Source: Flavobacterium urumqiense
GTDB taxonomy: Bacteria; Bacteroidota; Bacteroidia; Flavobacteriales; Flavobacteriaceae
Length of the DNA: 64,000 nucleotides
NCBI RefSeq assembly: GCF_900108015.1
Contig: NZ_FNVP01000001.1
Location: forward strand, 434,001 to 498,000
Reading direction: 5' to 3'
Part shown: one piece after another, positions 25,956 to 35,734 of the stretch
Position numbering within the stretch: position 1 is the first letter of the stretch
How the letters are laid out: each line of letters starts with the position of its first letter
Notes under the pieces: model-generated
Database searches by the model: none
Seen by the model: only the letters and a program-made list of their open reading frames with translations
Told to the model about the DNA's origin: nothing
Position numbers and translations under genes: made by a program

Positions 25956-26609
25956 ATGATTAACGAAAATATAATTGACAAAACCATTCTTTTTGTTAAA
26001 GAAAAATTAGAAAATGCCGAAGGTGGACACGACTGGTTCCATATTGAAAGAGTGTACAAAAACGCTGTTTTAATTTCCAAAAATGAAGTTTGTGACCCAA
26101 TAATCATTCGTTTAGGTGCTTTGCTTCACGATATTGCGGACAGTAAATTTCATAATGGAGATGAAACAGTTGGTCCCAGAATAGCCCGGGAATTTTTAGA
26201 ATCTCAAAACTCGGCCGAAGAAACCATTGAACACGTAGTAAATATCATTGAAAACATCTCTTATAAAGGCGGTAATTTCGAAAAGAAATTCTCTTCTATT
26301 GAATTGAATATTGTTCAGGACGCAGACCGCTTAGACGCCATAGGAGCTATAGGAATTGCCAGAGCATTCAATTATGGTGGGTTTAAGAATAGAGCGCTCT
26401 ATAATCCTAAAATTGCCCCAAAAGCTAAGATGTCAAAGGAAGAATACAAAAAGAATGATTCTCCAACTTTAAATCATTTTTACGAAAAGTTATTACTGCT
26501 TAAAGATAAGATGAACACCGAGACTGGGAAACAAATTGCACAAGAAAGACATAATTATATGCAAGGGTTTCTTTCTCAGTTTTATGCGGAATGGGAAGGG
26601 GAAAAATAA
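25956..26609 (+). CDS. HD domain phosphohydrolase (YedJ-like)
   Basis: 217 residues with the metal-binding HD pattern: a first His in HDWFHIERV (25-33), the doublet LLHDIADSKF (HD at 58-59) and a distal Asp in QDADRLDAIGAIGIAR. The family contains nucleotide phosphohydrolases, but the substrate here is unknown. Convergent with a hypothetical gene across a 28-bp palindrome. Confidence 0.82.
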   Translation: MINENIIDKTILFVKEKLENAEGGHDWFHIERVYKNAVLISKNEVCDPIIIRLGALLHDIADSKFHNGDETVGPRIAREFLESQNSAEETIEHVVNIIENISYKGGNFEKKFSSIELNIVQDADRLDAIGAIGIARAFNYGGFKNRALYNPKIAPKAKMSKEEYKKNDSPTLNHFYEKLLLLKDKMNTETGKQIAQERHNYMQGFLSQFYAEWEGEK

Positions 26610-26622
26610 ATATCCACGATAT

Positions 26623-26650
26623 GTAGAGACGCACTGCAGTGTGTCTCTAC
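26623..26650. repeat. 28-bp palindrome (GTAGAGACGCACTG type) between convergent genes
   Basis: GTAGAGACGCACTG and CAGTGTGTCTCTAC are inverted with one G-T mismatch. Similar GTAGAGACG palindromes occur as dispersed repeats in several bacterial phyla. Its position suggests it may also act as a bidirectional terminator. Confidence 0.6.
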
Positions 26651-26663
26651 AACGTGATTATTT

Positions 26664-27062
26664 TTAAATAATTCCTTTTGCTTTCATTTCTATAATTACA
26701 TCTGCAGCGTTTTTAAAAGTTGGCGCTTGTTCAACAATACTTCCCACTCTTTTTTTATTGAGTTTAAAGGTTATGTCATTTTCCGTTGTAAATAGGAGAG
26801 CGGTCAAAAAAGGGTTATTCATATAGGGAGCTAATATAATAAAAGTCTCATCTATAGTGTGGAAACTTTCAGCTTCTTCTGTTTTGTAACGTGCCGTAAT
26901 CGAAAGACTAAAAATGTCATCATTCAACACGGGGCGAACGTAAATGTTTTTTAATTCGGTATCACCAATAGTCTTGGCCAAAGTTAATTTAGCGTAAGTT
27001 CCATTTTGGATGCTTTCTTTTACCTTTTCCCAAAATTGGGCAAATACAGGTTGGTAAGACAT
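26664..27062 (-). CDS. Conserved hypothetical protein
   Basis: 132 residues, soluble, no signal peptide or transmembrane segment. I do not recognise the family. It has a repeated feel of short strands (YAKLTLAKTIGDTELKNIYV, FTTENDITFKLNKKRVG) and an acidic middle. It lies 74 bp downstream of the enoyl-CoA hydratase gene in the same direction, at the distal end of the hemH-led gene run. Its codon use looks like that of its neighbours, so it is probably a real gene. Confidence 0.6.
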   Translation of the reverse strand: MSYQPVFAQFWEKVKESIQNGTYAKLTLAKTIGDTELKNIYVRPVLNDDIFSLSITARYKTEEAESFHTIDETFIILAPYMNNPFLTALLFTTENDITFKLNKKRVGSIVEQAPTFKNAADVIIEMKAKGII

Positions 27063-27136
27063 AAGTTGAATTTAAGATATTGTATTATATTTCGTAAAGG
27101 ATCAATCAAAGCCCGTCAATCCGGACTATTTGTTTT

Positions 27137-27919
27137 TTATTTCCCTTTAAAAGTCGCTTTTCTTTTCTCTAAAAATGCTGTCGTTCCTTCTTTAAAATCT
27201 TCGGTTCCAAAACATTTTCCAAAAGCTTTTATTTCGGTTTCATAGCCGTTGTTGCCTTCTTTAAAGTTGGCATTGACTGCTTTTATGGCTTTGCCAACAG
27301 CATACGGAGAGTTCTTTATTATTTTATTGGCCACACTTACACAATAATCTAAAAGTTCGGATTCAGGAACGACGTGATTCACCAGTCCAATTCTGTAAGC
27401 ATCTTGTGCGGTTACCATTCCTGCGGTCATAATCATTTCCATTGCGCGACCTTTGCCTACTAATTGTGGCAAACGTTGTGTTCCTCCATAACCCGGAATC
27501 AATCCAAGTGAAACTTCTGGAAGCCCCATTTTAGCATTTTCAGAAGCGATTCTGAAATGACACGCCATGGCTAATTCTAATCCGCCACCAAGAGCAAAAC
27601 CATTAACAGCTGCGATTACAGGAGTTTTTAAATTTTCTATAAAATCAAATAATTTTGCTTGTCCTTCAGCGGCCAATTGCATTCCTTCTTCGATAGAAAA
27701 GTTAGCAAATTCTGCAATGTCTGCTCCGGCAACAAAAGCTTTTTCGCCACTTCCAGTTAAAATGATAACACGAATTTCATTGTTTTTACCTAATGTTTTA
27801 ATTGCTTTATGCAAATCAGAAATAGTTGTTGCATTCAGTGCATTTAGTTTTGTAGGACGATTAATGGTAATCGTTGCAATATTATTTTCTGTTGTAATTA
27901 AAATACTTTCGTAGTTCAT
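27137..27919 (-). CDS. Enoyl-CoA hydratase/isomerase family protein
   Basis: 260 residues of the crotonase fold. The oxyanion-hole segments AFVAGADIAEF and NGFALGGGLELAMACHFRIA are intact. Both catalytic acidic positions of hydratases appear present (ELAMAC and PEVSLGLIPGYGGTQRL). It probably hydrates short-chain enoyl-CoA in fatty-acid or amino-acid breakdown. It starts 10 bp after the histidine kinase stop. Confidence 0.9.
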   Translation of the reverse strand: MNYESILITTENNIATITINRPTKLNALNATTISDLHKAIKTLGKNNEIRVIILTGSGEKAFVAGADIAEFANFSIEEGMQLAAEGQAKLFDFIENLKTPVIAAVNGFALGGGLELAMACHFRIASENAKMGLPEVSLGLIPGYGGTQRLPQLVGKGRAMEMIMTAGMVTAQDAYRIGLVNHVVPESELLDYCVSVANKIIKNSPYAVGKAIKAVNANFKEGNNGYETEIKAFGKCFGTEDFKEGTTAFLEKRKATFKGK

Positions 27920-27929
27920 AATTATGATT

Positions 27930-29402
27930 TTAGGTGTTAATTATTGGCAGTGAAACCGTAAAAGTAGTTCCTTTTCCAAATTTAGACTCAAAGGTAATCG
28001 TTCCTTTGTAATTTTCTATAATGTTTTTAATAATACCAAGTCCAAGACCCATTCCGCTGCTTTTAGTAGTGAACTTTGGTTCAAATATGCGACTGATATC
28101 TTTCGTCTGAATTCCAATCCCGTTATCAGCAACAGTTATTAAGACGTTATTTTGCTCTTTTTTTACAGTTACAATTATAGATTTGGTTTCTTGGTTTTCA
28201 GGAATGGCTTGAATCGCATTTTTAACCAAATTTGTAATTATTCGAATGAGTTGTGTTCGATCTATTTTTGAGATAATTTCAGGTGAATCACTTTTAAAAA
28301 CAATATATTCTTCATTGAAAATGTCCATTGCCAAGTCTACTACATTAACGACATTTAGTGTTTCATTCTGTTGTGCCGGCATCGAAGCAAAATTTGAAAA
28401 TGCCGATGCAACGGCGCTCATTGTATCAATTTGTTGAATCAGTGTCTCAGAATAATCTTTCATCTTTTGTCTTACCTCTACATCATTTGGATCAAATTTT
28501 CTTTGAAAACTTTGCACTGTCAATCGCATTGGCGTCAGTGGATTCTTGATTTCATGTGCAACTTGTTTCGCCATTTCGCGCCAAGCTTCTTCACGTTCGC
28601 TTTGGGCTAATTTTATTGCGCTTTTTTCCAGTTTATCCACCATTCCGTTGTACGCTTTTATCAACAGATTGATTTCTTTGCTACTGGCTTCTAATACGAT
28701 TTTTTCATTTTTTTGATTCAAACTAGTTTCGCTTAACTTGTCTGAAATCGTTTTTAGCGATTTTGTAATATAAGTCGAAAGAAAATAGGCTATGGCAAAA
28801 GCCACAATCAGCATAAAAGAATACACCTGACCCAAACGAATCAAGAAACTGTTTAATTCATTTTCATAGAAACCATCATCTTCCACATAAGGGAGATTCA
28901 AAATCCCAAGCGTTTTAAATTTGTCATCTTTTATCTGACTATAAGACGATCGATTCTTTACTCCATTGATAGTTTTAATGTCTACATATCTTTTTTCTAT
29001 GGAGGAACGAACTAATTTGAGGATGTATTTTGGTATTGGAGGCGATACTTTGTCTACAGAAAATGATTCCTTGGATGATTTTAGCAATTTTCCGTTTAAA
29101 CTGTAAATGTTAATTTCAATACTATGGATTTGAGCCAGTTCATGAATTTTATCTTTAAAAATCAAACCTAAATTCTCAGTTGTCAAAGGATACGTTGTGG
29201 TAGAAAGCACATAATTTATATGTTCTTTTATTGCATCTTCCTTTCGTTCTAAGCGCTCTTGATGGTATTCTTTGGCTTCGTTTTTGAATTGGATAATCGA
29301 AATAGAAGCTAACAAAATGGAGGCCATGATTATCAATACAATCATGGATAGGAAAATCCTGATTCGTAAGGAAAGCATCGACATTTTAAAGTTCTTGAAC
29401 AT
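27930..29402 (-). CDS. Sensor histidine kinase (NtrY-like)
   Basis: 490 residues: a first transmembrane helix at about 14-36, a periplasmic sensor region to about 190, and a second helix at about 192-212. A HAMP-like linker follows, then a dimerisation domain with phospho-accepting His283 in QVAHEIKNPLTPMRL. The catalytic domain carries the N-box (NLVKNAIQAIP), G1 (DNGIGI) and G2 (GLGLGI). No response regulator is adjacent. It lies between hemJ (2 bp) and the enoyl-CoA hydratase gene (10 bp). The signal is unknown. Confidence 0.9.
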   Translation of the reverse strand: MFKNFKMSMLSLRIRIFLSMIVLIIMASILLASISIIQFKNEAKEYHQERLERKEDAIKEHINYVLSTTTYPLTTENLGLIFKDKIHELAQIHSIEINIYSLNGKLLKSSKESFSVDKVSPPIPKYILKLVRSSIEKRYVDIKTINGVKNRSSYSQIKDDKFKTLGILNLPYVEDDGFYENELNSFLIRLGQVYSFMLIVAFAIAYFLSTYITKSLKTISDKLSETSLNQKNEKIVLEASSKEINLLIKAYNGMVDKLEKSAIKLAQSEREEAWREMAKQVAHEIKNPLTPMRLTVQSFQRKFDPNDVEVRQKMKDYSETLIQQIDTMSAVASAFSNFASMPAQQNETLNVVNVVDLAMDIFNEEYIVFKSDSPEIISKIDRTQLIRIITNLVKNAIQAIPENQETKSIIVTVKKEQNNVLITVADNGIGIQTKDISRIFEPKFTTKSSGMGLGLGIIKNIIENYKGTITFESKFGKGTTFTVSLPIINT

Positions 29403-29404
29403 AA

Positions 29405-29959
29405 TTAAGATTGATTTCTCTCTCGAATGCGTTTGTAAAATTTAAACCCAAGCATAATTAAAATTGAAAAAAGAAAAATCCCAATTACGCCGTAAATCCA
29501 GTTGACTGCATTTTTTAAAATGACTAAAAATACCACTGCAAAAAGGATAATAGTTGCGCCTTCATTCCATAATCGCATAAAAGTTGTTGTGTATCTTACT
29601 TCATCGTTTTGCAATTGTTTGAATATTTGTTGGCATTTCCCATGATACAAATACAATGCAAATACAAAACCAAGTTTTACGTGCATCCACGGCATTTTTA
29701 ACCAAGCTTGACCTAAATCAGTAAATAACAACATCCAAAAAGCAAATATACTCGCTAAAACTGCCGATGGCCAAGTTATGATATACCAAAGACGATACGT
29801 CATTATTTTGTATTGTTTTTGCAAAATTTCCTTTTCTGGAGAAGGTTTTTGAGCGGCTTCAATTTGGTAAACAAATAAGCGGACAATATAAAATAATCCC
29901 GCAAACCAGGTGATTACAAAGATGAGGTGCAAAGATTTAAGGTAATTATAATATTCCAT
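29405..29959 (-). CDS. hemJ: HemJ-like protoporphyrinogen IX oxidase (UPF0093/CopD-like)
   Basis: 184 residues with four transmembrane segments. The family-conserved N-terminal His (H11 in LHLIFVITWFAGLFY), the basic loop MTYRLWYIITWPS, WMHVKLGFV and the terminal MRLWNEGATI are all present. HemJ oxidises protoporphyrinogen IX to protoporphyrin IX, the step before HemH. hemH lies in the same gene run and no hemG or hemY is in the window, which supports the assignment. Overlaps the MATE gene by 14 bp. Confidence 0.85.
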   Translation of the reverse strand: MEYYNYLKSLHLIFVITWFAGLFYIVRLFVYQIEAAQKPSPEKEILQKQYKIMTYRLWYIITWPSAVLASIFAFWMLLFTDLGQAWLKMPWMHVKLGFVFALYLYHGKCQQIFKQLQNDEVRYTTTFMRLWNEGATIILFAVVFLVILKNAVNWIYGVIGIFLFSILIMLGFKFYKRIRERNQS

Positions 29960-31301
29960 TGGTAGTTTGAATCAATTTAGTATTTATTTCTTTTTTTAGA
30001 AAATAGCCGGTCAGTATTGTTGATAAGATATCCGCAATTGGGAATGCAATCCATATTCCAAAAATACCTAAAAAATTTGGTAGTATCAGCACCAGCGGAA
30101 TTAGGAAAAATCCTTGTTTGCTCAAAGTCAATAACAGGGCTTTTTTTGCTTTTCCAGCAGCTTGAAAATAGGCTGCACCAATTAACTGAATAGCAATAAC
30201 CGGGGAAGCCGCAAAAACCCAACGTAACGCTTCGGGGGTTTCTGCAATTACTTTTGGGTCTGTGGTAAAAACGGATACTATAGGTTTAGCAAAAAGTAAG
30301 ATGACTACAAAAATAAGTGAAGCTAAAATTGCTGCGTATTTTATCGAAAGCTGTACACTTTCTTTAACTCTTTCATAATTTTGAGCGCCATAATTAAAAC
30401 CAGCAATAGGGAGAAAACCTTGCGTAATTCCCAGAATTGGAAACAAAGCAAACATCAACATTCTGCTGATAATTCCGTAAATAGCAACGGAATGTTCACC
30501 GCCATAAGTGTACAAAATATGATTTAAAATTATGGCTAAAATACTAACCACGCCTTGTCTGGAAAATGTGACAATGCTCAGTTCCGATATTTCTTTTACA
30601 ATTAGAAGTTTAAACTTAAAATGTCTTGTTCGCAGTTTTAATTCACTTTTAAAAAGAAAAAACCACAAGACAAACAAGAAACATGAAAAATAGGATATGG
30701 CTGTAGCCAAAGCAGCGCCAAACATTCCTAAATCCAAATATTTTATAAAAATAATATCTAATGTAATATTTATGAAAGCAGGAATAATCATGGCAACCAT
30801 GGCGAATTTAGCTTTGCCTTCCGCTCGAATAATATTGTTGCCCATCATACAAAGTGCTAAGAATGGAACCGATATTATGATCGGAAAGAAAAATTCTCTT
30901 GCGGGTTTCATAATAGCTCCTTTTGCACCAAAAAGCAACAGCATCTCATTGCTAAAGAAAAGGCCAAAAGCAACAAAAATGAATGACAATAAAAAAGTCA
31001 TCATAATTTGATTGGCAAAAGTAGTTTTTGCTTTTTCCCTGTTATTTGCTCCCAATGCTCTCGAAAGAACAGAGCCTCCGCCCACACCAATCGCCATTCC
31101 CAGAGAAGAAATCAAAAAGGTGATGGGCAAAACTACGGTTACCGCTGCAATGGCCAAAGAACCAATCCATTGCCCAACAAAAATGGTGTCAATTAAAATA
31201 TTGACCGACATGAACAAAATACCAATGGAGGACGGAACTGCTTGTTTTATCAAAAGTTTTTTGATGTCCTGAGTTCCTAACTCATCGGCAGAAACAGTCA
31301 T
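29946..31301 (-). CDS. MATE family efflux transporter
   Basis: 451 residues with about twelve transmembrane helices in the MATE two-bundle arrangement; typical pieces are FVGQWIGSLAIAAVTVVLP and GVGGGSVLSRALGANN. It exports cationic compounds in exchange for Na+ or H+. It lies between hemH (no gap) and hemJ (14-bp overlap). Export of a porphyrin-related compound is possible but not shown by sequence. Confidence 0.88.
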   Translation of the reverse strand: MTVSADELGTQDIKKLLIKQAVPSSIGILFMSVNILIDTIFVGQWIGSLAIAAVTVVLPITFLISSLGMAIGVGGGSVLSRALGANNREKAKTTFANQIMMTFLLSFIFVAFGLFFSNEMLLLFGAKGAIMKPAREFFFPIIISVPFLALCMMGNNIIRAEGKAKFAMVAMIIPAFINITLDIIFIKYLDLGMFGAALATAISYFSCFLFVLWFFLFKSELKLRTRHFKFKLLIVKEISELSIVTFSRQGVVSILAIILNHILYTYGGEHSVAIYGIISRMLMFALFPILGITQGFLPIAGFNYGAQNYERVKESVQLSIKYAAILASLIFVVILLFAKPIVSVFTTDPKVIAETPEALRWVFAASPVIAIQLIGAAYFQAAGKAKKALLLTLSKQGFFLIPLVLILPNFLGIFGIWIAFPIADILSTILTGYFLKKEINTKLIQTTNGIL

Positions 31302-32357
31302 TTAAGCGTTTATTTTTTCGGAGTCAACGTTAACGGATGATGAGGCGTTCGACCAATTTGTAATCCAATTACTTACCGTTTTACACCAATCGTCGCCATC
31401 ATTTAAACAGGGAATAGCCATAAAATTTTCGCCACCATGAGCTTTAAACTCATGATTGGCTTCCATGGCAATTTCTTCCAAAGTTTCTAAACAATCAGAT
31501 ACAAAAGCCGGCGTTACAACAGCAAGATTTTTAATTCCTTTTTCAGGCATTTTGTTTACTTCAATATCTGTGTAGGGCGTCAACCATTTGTCTCCCGCTA
31601 AGCGAGATTGAAAAGTTTGGCTGTATTTACCTTCTGGAATTCCCAATAATTTCACCACTTGTTTTGTGGTTTCGTAACATTGGTGGCGGTAGCAAAATTC
31701 ATGTGCAGGTGACGGCGTGTTGCAACAAGAACCGTCTATTTTACAATGGGATTTGGTGATATCAGTCTTGCGAATGTGACGCTCCGGGATTCCGTGATAG
31801 GAGAATAACAAATGATCGTAATCATAACCAGCTAAATGTCCTTTAATCGAATCAGCTAGGTTTTGTAAATAATCGGGTTTGTTGTAGAACGCAGGAACAA
31901 TGGTAAATTTCATTTCTGGGAAATATTTTTTACGGTGTTCTTCAGCTAATTCTAAAATGGTTGTTGTAGACGCCATTGCGTGTTGTGGGTACAATGGAAA
32001 AAGCAGTACTTCATTTACGCCTTTGTCGTGCAGTTCTTGTAAGCCTGACAAAAGCGAAGGATTTCCGTAACGCATCGCTAGGGAAACAGGAACATCAACT
32101 AATTTTTTTACTTTGGCGTGCATTCTTTTGGAGATAACCACAAGCGGAGAACCTTCGTCCCACCATATTTTTGCGTAAGCGGCAGCCGATTTTTTAGGTC
32201 TTGTTTGTAAAATTATTCCACGAACTAATAATGCTCGTAACAAAAACGGAACGTCAATTACGTATTTGTCCATTAAAAATTCATCTAAATAGGGTTTAAC
32301 ATCTTTAGCAGTTGGACTTTCCGGAGAACCTAAATTAACTAATAATACACCTTTCAT
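31302..32357 (-). CDS. hemH: Ferrochelatase
   Basis: 351 residues. Inserts Fe2+ into protoporphyrin IX, the last step of protohaem synthesis. LVNLGSPESP at the start, FSYHGIPERHIRKTD with the conserved catalytic His, and the late VTPAFVSDCLETLEEI are ferrochelatase signatures. A Cys-rich insert (CKIDGSCCNTPSPAHEFCYRHQC) lies mid-protein and could hold a metal or cluster. First gene of the leftward haem arm. Confidence 0.96.
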   Translation of the reverse strand: MKGVLLVNLGSPESPTAKDVKPYLDEFLMDKYVIDVPFLLRALLVRGIILQTRPKKSAAAYAKIWWDEGSPLVVISKRMHAKVKKLVDVPVSLAMRYGNPSLLSGLQELHDKGVNEVLLFPLYPQHAMASTTTILELAEEHRKKYFPEMKFTIVPAFYNKPDYLQNLADSIKGHLAGYDYDHLLFSYHGIPERHIRKTDITKSHCKIDGSCCNTPSPAHEFCYRHQCYETTKQVVKLLGIPEGKYSQTFQSRLAGDKWLTPYTDIEVNKMPEKGIKNLAVVTPAFVSDCLETLEEIAMEANHEFKAHGGENFMAIPCLNDGDDWCKTVSNWITNWSNASSSVNVDSEKINA

Positions 32358-32377
32358 GTTGTCTTTTTTTGTTGCTA

Positions 32378-32385
32378 CAAAAGTA
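32378..32385 (-). promoter_or_regulatory. Candidate -7 box (TACTTTTG) for hemH
   Basis: The minus-strand octamer fits TAnnTTTG, 20 bp upstream of the hemH start. No TTG at the correct -33 spacing. Confidence 0.4.
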
Positions 32386-32456
32386 AATAAACTTACTTTT
32401 TTATAAATTGCGATTAACTATTTTTTATTTATTGTTCAATATAAGAAATCAATTGT

Positions 32457-33332
32457 TTACTGCATATTTGGATTGATTGACATCAAATATTTCTTAGGCG
32501 TGGTGGCAAATTTCTTTTTGAAAGCCGCTATAAAGTGACTTCCGGTGCTGTATCCAATTTTCAGTCCCACTTCGTTTACATTATAAGAACCGCTGTCGAG
32601 TAATTTTCGAGCAAAATCCATTTTATAGTCAAATAAAAATCCGTAAACGGTGTCGCCATAAATTTGTTTGAAACCCATTTTAAGTTTCTTTAAATTCAAA
32701 CCTATTTCGTCGGCCAATTCTTGTAATCCAGGCGGTTCGGCCATATTGGCAATGATGATTTCTTTCGCTTTTTTGATTTTTATTACATTGTCTTCGTCTA
32801 TCAAAAATGGACATTGTTCTGCGTTTGGATCTTCGGTTCTATTGAAATACAAACTCAATAATTCGTATCCTTTTCCTTTATAATACAGGTTTTTAATCGA
32901 AGGATGCAAGCTGTAATGAAACAGTTGCGACAAAACAATTGCCATAGATGGGCTGATGTTTCCTTCATTATAATATTTTTTGTCCTTATTGTCAGCACTT
33001 AAAAAAGTAATATAGTCCGCTTCGGTTGAAAATAAAGCATGAAATTTTTTGATGGAAATAATAACAGAAATCACCCATGAATTTGGCGCCAATTCCAGAT
33101 TTAAAGGCAGTTCTTTTTGTGGATTGTACAATAGCAATGATTTTTCCTCTTTCAATTCCAATGCATAATTTCCTTGATTAAAGATAAACTTCGCATTTCC
33201 TTTTAATCCAAAATGAAACTGAATCAATCCGCTGCTTACTTCACGTTGGGCTTGAAAGGCATCGGTGCTGTCATTCTGAAAGCGAATGAGCGTAAAGTCA
33301 TCTTCAATTTTTATGATTTCTTGAGAACCCAT
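32457..33332 (-). CDS. AraC-family transcriptional regulator
   Basis: 291 residues. The C-terminal 95 residues hold two helix-turn-helix motifs of the AraC/XylS type (LQELADEIGLNLKKLKMGF and VNEVGLKIGYSTGSHFIAAF, ending KKFATTPKKYL). The N-terminal part is a possible ligand-binding or dimerisation region with no recognised fold. It sits between hemH and the divergent hemA, so it may regulate haem genes; that is inference from position. Confidence 0.88.
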   Translation of the reverse strand: MGSQEIIKIEDDFTLIRFQNDSTDAFQAQREVSSGLIQFHFGLKGNAKFIFNQGNYALELKEEKSLLLYNPQKELPLNLELAPNSWVISVIISIKKFHALFSTEADYITFLSADNKDKKYYNEGNISPSMAIVLSQLFHYSLHPSIKNLYYKGKGYELLSLYFNRTEDPNAEQCPFLIDEDNVIKIKKAKEIIIANMAEPPGLQELADEIGLNLKKLKMGFKQIYGDTVYGFLFDYKMDFARKLLDSGSYNVNEVGLKIGYSTGSHFIAAFKKKFATTPKKYLMSINPNMQ

Positions 33333-33527
33333 AGCGATATTTTTTTAATATGAAAATGATAATTAACAAGTTTATTTATTTAGAAACGTTCTGAATAAGG
33401 CGTTCAAAAAAACGCGTTTCTGCTACAAAAATAAGGGTTTTTATAATAAAACAACGATTTAAAACTAAAAAATCACATAGCGACACAAAAAGTACTTCTA
33501 GCGTTACTTTTATAAATACTATAGTTC

Positions 33528-33535
33528 TAATTTTG
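33528..33535 (+). promoter_or_regulatory. Candidate -7 box (TAATTTTG) for the hemA operon
   Basis: It fits TAnnTTTG and ends 25 bp before the hemA ATG, in the intergenic region between the AraC gene and hemA. No consensus -33 TTG, which could mean activator dependence. Confidence 0.4.
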
Positions 33536-33560
33536 TTCCACTTTCTGGAAAAGTGCATAT

Positions 33561-34817
33561 ATGGAAAACAATAACAAATTAAAGCATCATTATTTTTACT
33601 CCGTTGGATTGAGTTATAAAAAGGCAGATGCTGAGATCAGAGGTAAATTCAGTTTAGATGCTACTGCAAAAAACCGTTTACTCGAACAAGCTAAGACTGA
33701 AGGAATAGAAAGTTTAATCGTAACTTCTACTTGCAACCGCACGGAAATTTATGGTTTTGCAGAACACCCTTTTCAATTAATAAAACTGATTTGTGAAAAC
33801 AGTCAGGGCTCTGTTGAAGAATTTCAAAAAGTAGGATTTGTATATAAAAACCAAGAAGCAATTAGTCATATGTTTCGTGTAGGAACCGGTTTAGACAGTC
33901 AGATTCTAGGGGATTTCGAAATTATTTCCCAAATAAAAACTAGTTTTATTCAATCAAAATCTTTCGGTTTGGCCAATGCCTTTATGGAAAGATTGGTGAA
34001 TGCCGTTATCCAAGCCAGTAAAAAAATAAAAACTGATACACAGATTAGCTCAGGCGCTACTTCGGTTTCTTTTGCTGCAGTTCACTATATTTTTAAGAAT
34101 GTAGAAGATATTGGAAACAAAAATATACTCTTGTTTGGCACTGGGAAAATTGGTAGAAATACCTGTGAAAATTTAGTTAAACATACTAAAAACGAGCACA
34201 TCACTTTGATCAACAGAACTAAAGAAAAAGCAGAGAAATTAGCTGGGAAACTGAATTTAATTGTAAAAGATTATTCTGAACTACATCTGGAATTACAAAA
34301 AGCAGATGTTGTTGTTGTCGCTACCGGAGCCCAAAATCCAACTATCGATAAGGCGATTCTGAATTTGAAAAAACCATTGCTGATTTTGGATTTATCCATT
34401 CCAAAAAATGTAAATGAAGATGTTCTGGATTTAGAAGGGGTTACGCTGATTCACATGGATTATTTATCTCAAATGACAGATGAAACTTTAGAAAACAGGA
34501 AAAAACATATTCCGGCAGCGGAAGTTATAATTGAAGAAATAAAAGAAGAATTTAATATTTGGACGAAAGGCAGAAAATTTGCTCCAACTATTAATGCTTT
34601 GAAAGCAAAACTGAATGCCATAAAAAATTCAGAATTGGATTTCCAAAGTAGAAAAATTTCAAATTTTAATGAAGAACAGGCCGAAATCATCAGTGCCAGA
34701 ATTATCCAAAAAATAACAACTCACTTTGCCAATCATTTGAAAGACGACGACACTATGGTGGACGAAAGTATAGAATGGATTGAAAAAGTTTTTAAAATTG
34801 GAGCTACCGCAAGATAA
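33561..34817 (+). CDS. hemA: Glutamyl-tRNA reductase
   Basis: 418 residues. First committed step of the C5 pathway: reduces glutamyl-tRNA to glutamate-1-semialdehyde with NADPH. Active-site Cys58 lies in STCNRTEIYG. The substrate pocket motif GTGLDSQILGD and the Rossmann segment LLFGTGKIGR are intact. The C-terminal dimerisation helices complete the protein. First gene of the rightward haem arm; its stop overlaps the hemC start by one base. Confidence 0.97.
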   Translation: MENNNKLKHHYFYSVGLSYKKADAEIRGKFSLDATAKNRLLEQAKTEGIESLIVTSTCNRTEIYGFAEHPFQLIKLICENSQGSVEEFQKVGFVYKNQEAISHMFRVGTGLDSQILGDFEIISQIKTSFIQSKSFGLANAFMERLVNAVIQASKKIKTDTQISSGATSVSFAAVHYIFKNVEDIGNKNILLFGTGKIGRNTCENLVKHTKNEHITLINRTKEKAEKLAGKLNLIVKDYSELHLELQKADVVVVATGAQNPTIDKAILNLKKPLLILDLSIPKNVNEDVLDLEGVTLIHMDYLSQMTDETLENRKKHIPAAEVIIEEIKEEFNIWTKGRKFAPTINALKAKLNAIKNSELDFQSRKISNFNEEQAEIISARIIQKITTHFANHLKDDDTMVDESIEWIEKVFKIGATAR

Positions 34818-35734
34818 TGAATAAAACAATACGCATAGGAACCCGCGATAGTGAACTCGCGCTTTGGCAAGCCCATAACGTCGAAAAAAGACTGAACGAT
34901 TTAGAATATAAAACCGAAATTATAGCGGTAAAATCACAAGGAGATATCATTCTTGACAAACCACTTTACGAATTAGGAATCACAGGAATTTTTACCAAAA
35001 CTCTCGATATCGCCATGATCAACGGTCAGGTTGATATTGCAGTGCATTCCATGAAAGATGTTCCTACGGCTTTGCCAATAGGAATTGCGCAGGCTGCCGT
35101 TCTGGAACGAGCCAATACTTTGGATATTTTGGTATATAAAGGAAACCTTGATTTTCTTATTGGAGAAGGTACAATAGCAACAGGAAGTTTGCGTCGTCAA
35201 GCGCAATGGCTCAATAAATATCCAAATCACAAGGTAGTGGATTTGCGCGGAAACGTAAACACGAGAATGCAGAAATTGCAGCAAAGTGATTGGAACGGAG
35301 CCGTTTTTGCGGCAGCAGGATTAGAAAGAATCAACTTGAAACCTTCTAATTATATTGATTTGGATTGGATGATTCCAGCGCCGGCTCAAGGTGCAATGGT
35401 CATTGTCGCTATGGCAAATGACAATTTTTGTAGAGAAGCAGTTTCGGAATTGAATGACATAGAAACCGAAGTGTGTACACACATTGAAAGACAGTTTTTA
35501 AAAACACTCGAAGGTGGTTGCACCGCACCAATTGGCGCTTTAGCAGTTTTTGTAGAAGATGATATTTTGTTCAAAGGCGTTTTATTTTCTATCGATGGAA
35601 AGCAAAAAATCGAAATCGAAAAAACCGTTCCAGTCCAAGAATGGAAAAAACTAGGTTTTTATTGTGCCAAAGAAATTTTAGAAAATGGCGGGATAAAATT
35701 GATGTCAGAAATTAAAAACAATTTGAAGAAATAA
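34817..35734 (+). CDS. hemC: Hydroxymethylbilane synthase (porphobilinogen deaminase)
   Basis: 305 residues. Joins four porphobilinogens into hydroxymethylbilane. The dipyrromethane cofactor attaches to Cys235 in LEGGCTAPIG; other signatures are IGTRDSELALWQA, HSMKDVPT and ATGSLRRQAQ. Coupled to hemA and hemD by one-base stop/start overlaps. Confidence 0.97.
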   Translation: MNKTIRIGTRDSELALWQAHNVEKRLNDLEYKTEIIAVKSQGDIILDKPLYELGITGIFTKTLDIAMINGQVDIAVHSMKDVPTALPIGIAQAAVLERANTLDILVYKGNLDFLIGEGTIATGSLRRQAQWLNKYPNHKVVDLRGNVNTRMQKLQQSDWNGAVFAAAGLERINLKPSNYIDLDWMIPAPAQGAMVIVAMANDNFCREAVSELNDIETEVCTHIERQFLKTLEGGCTAPIGALAVFVEDDILFKGVLFSIDGKQKIEIEKTVPVQEWKKLGFYCAKEILENGGIKLMSEIKNNLKK

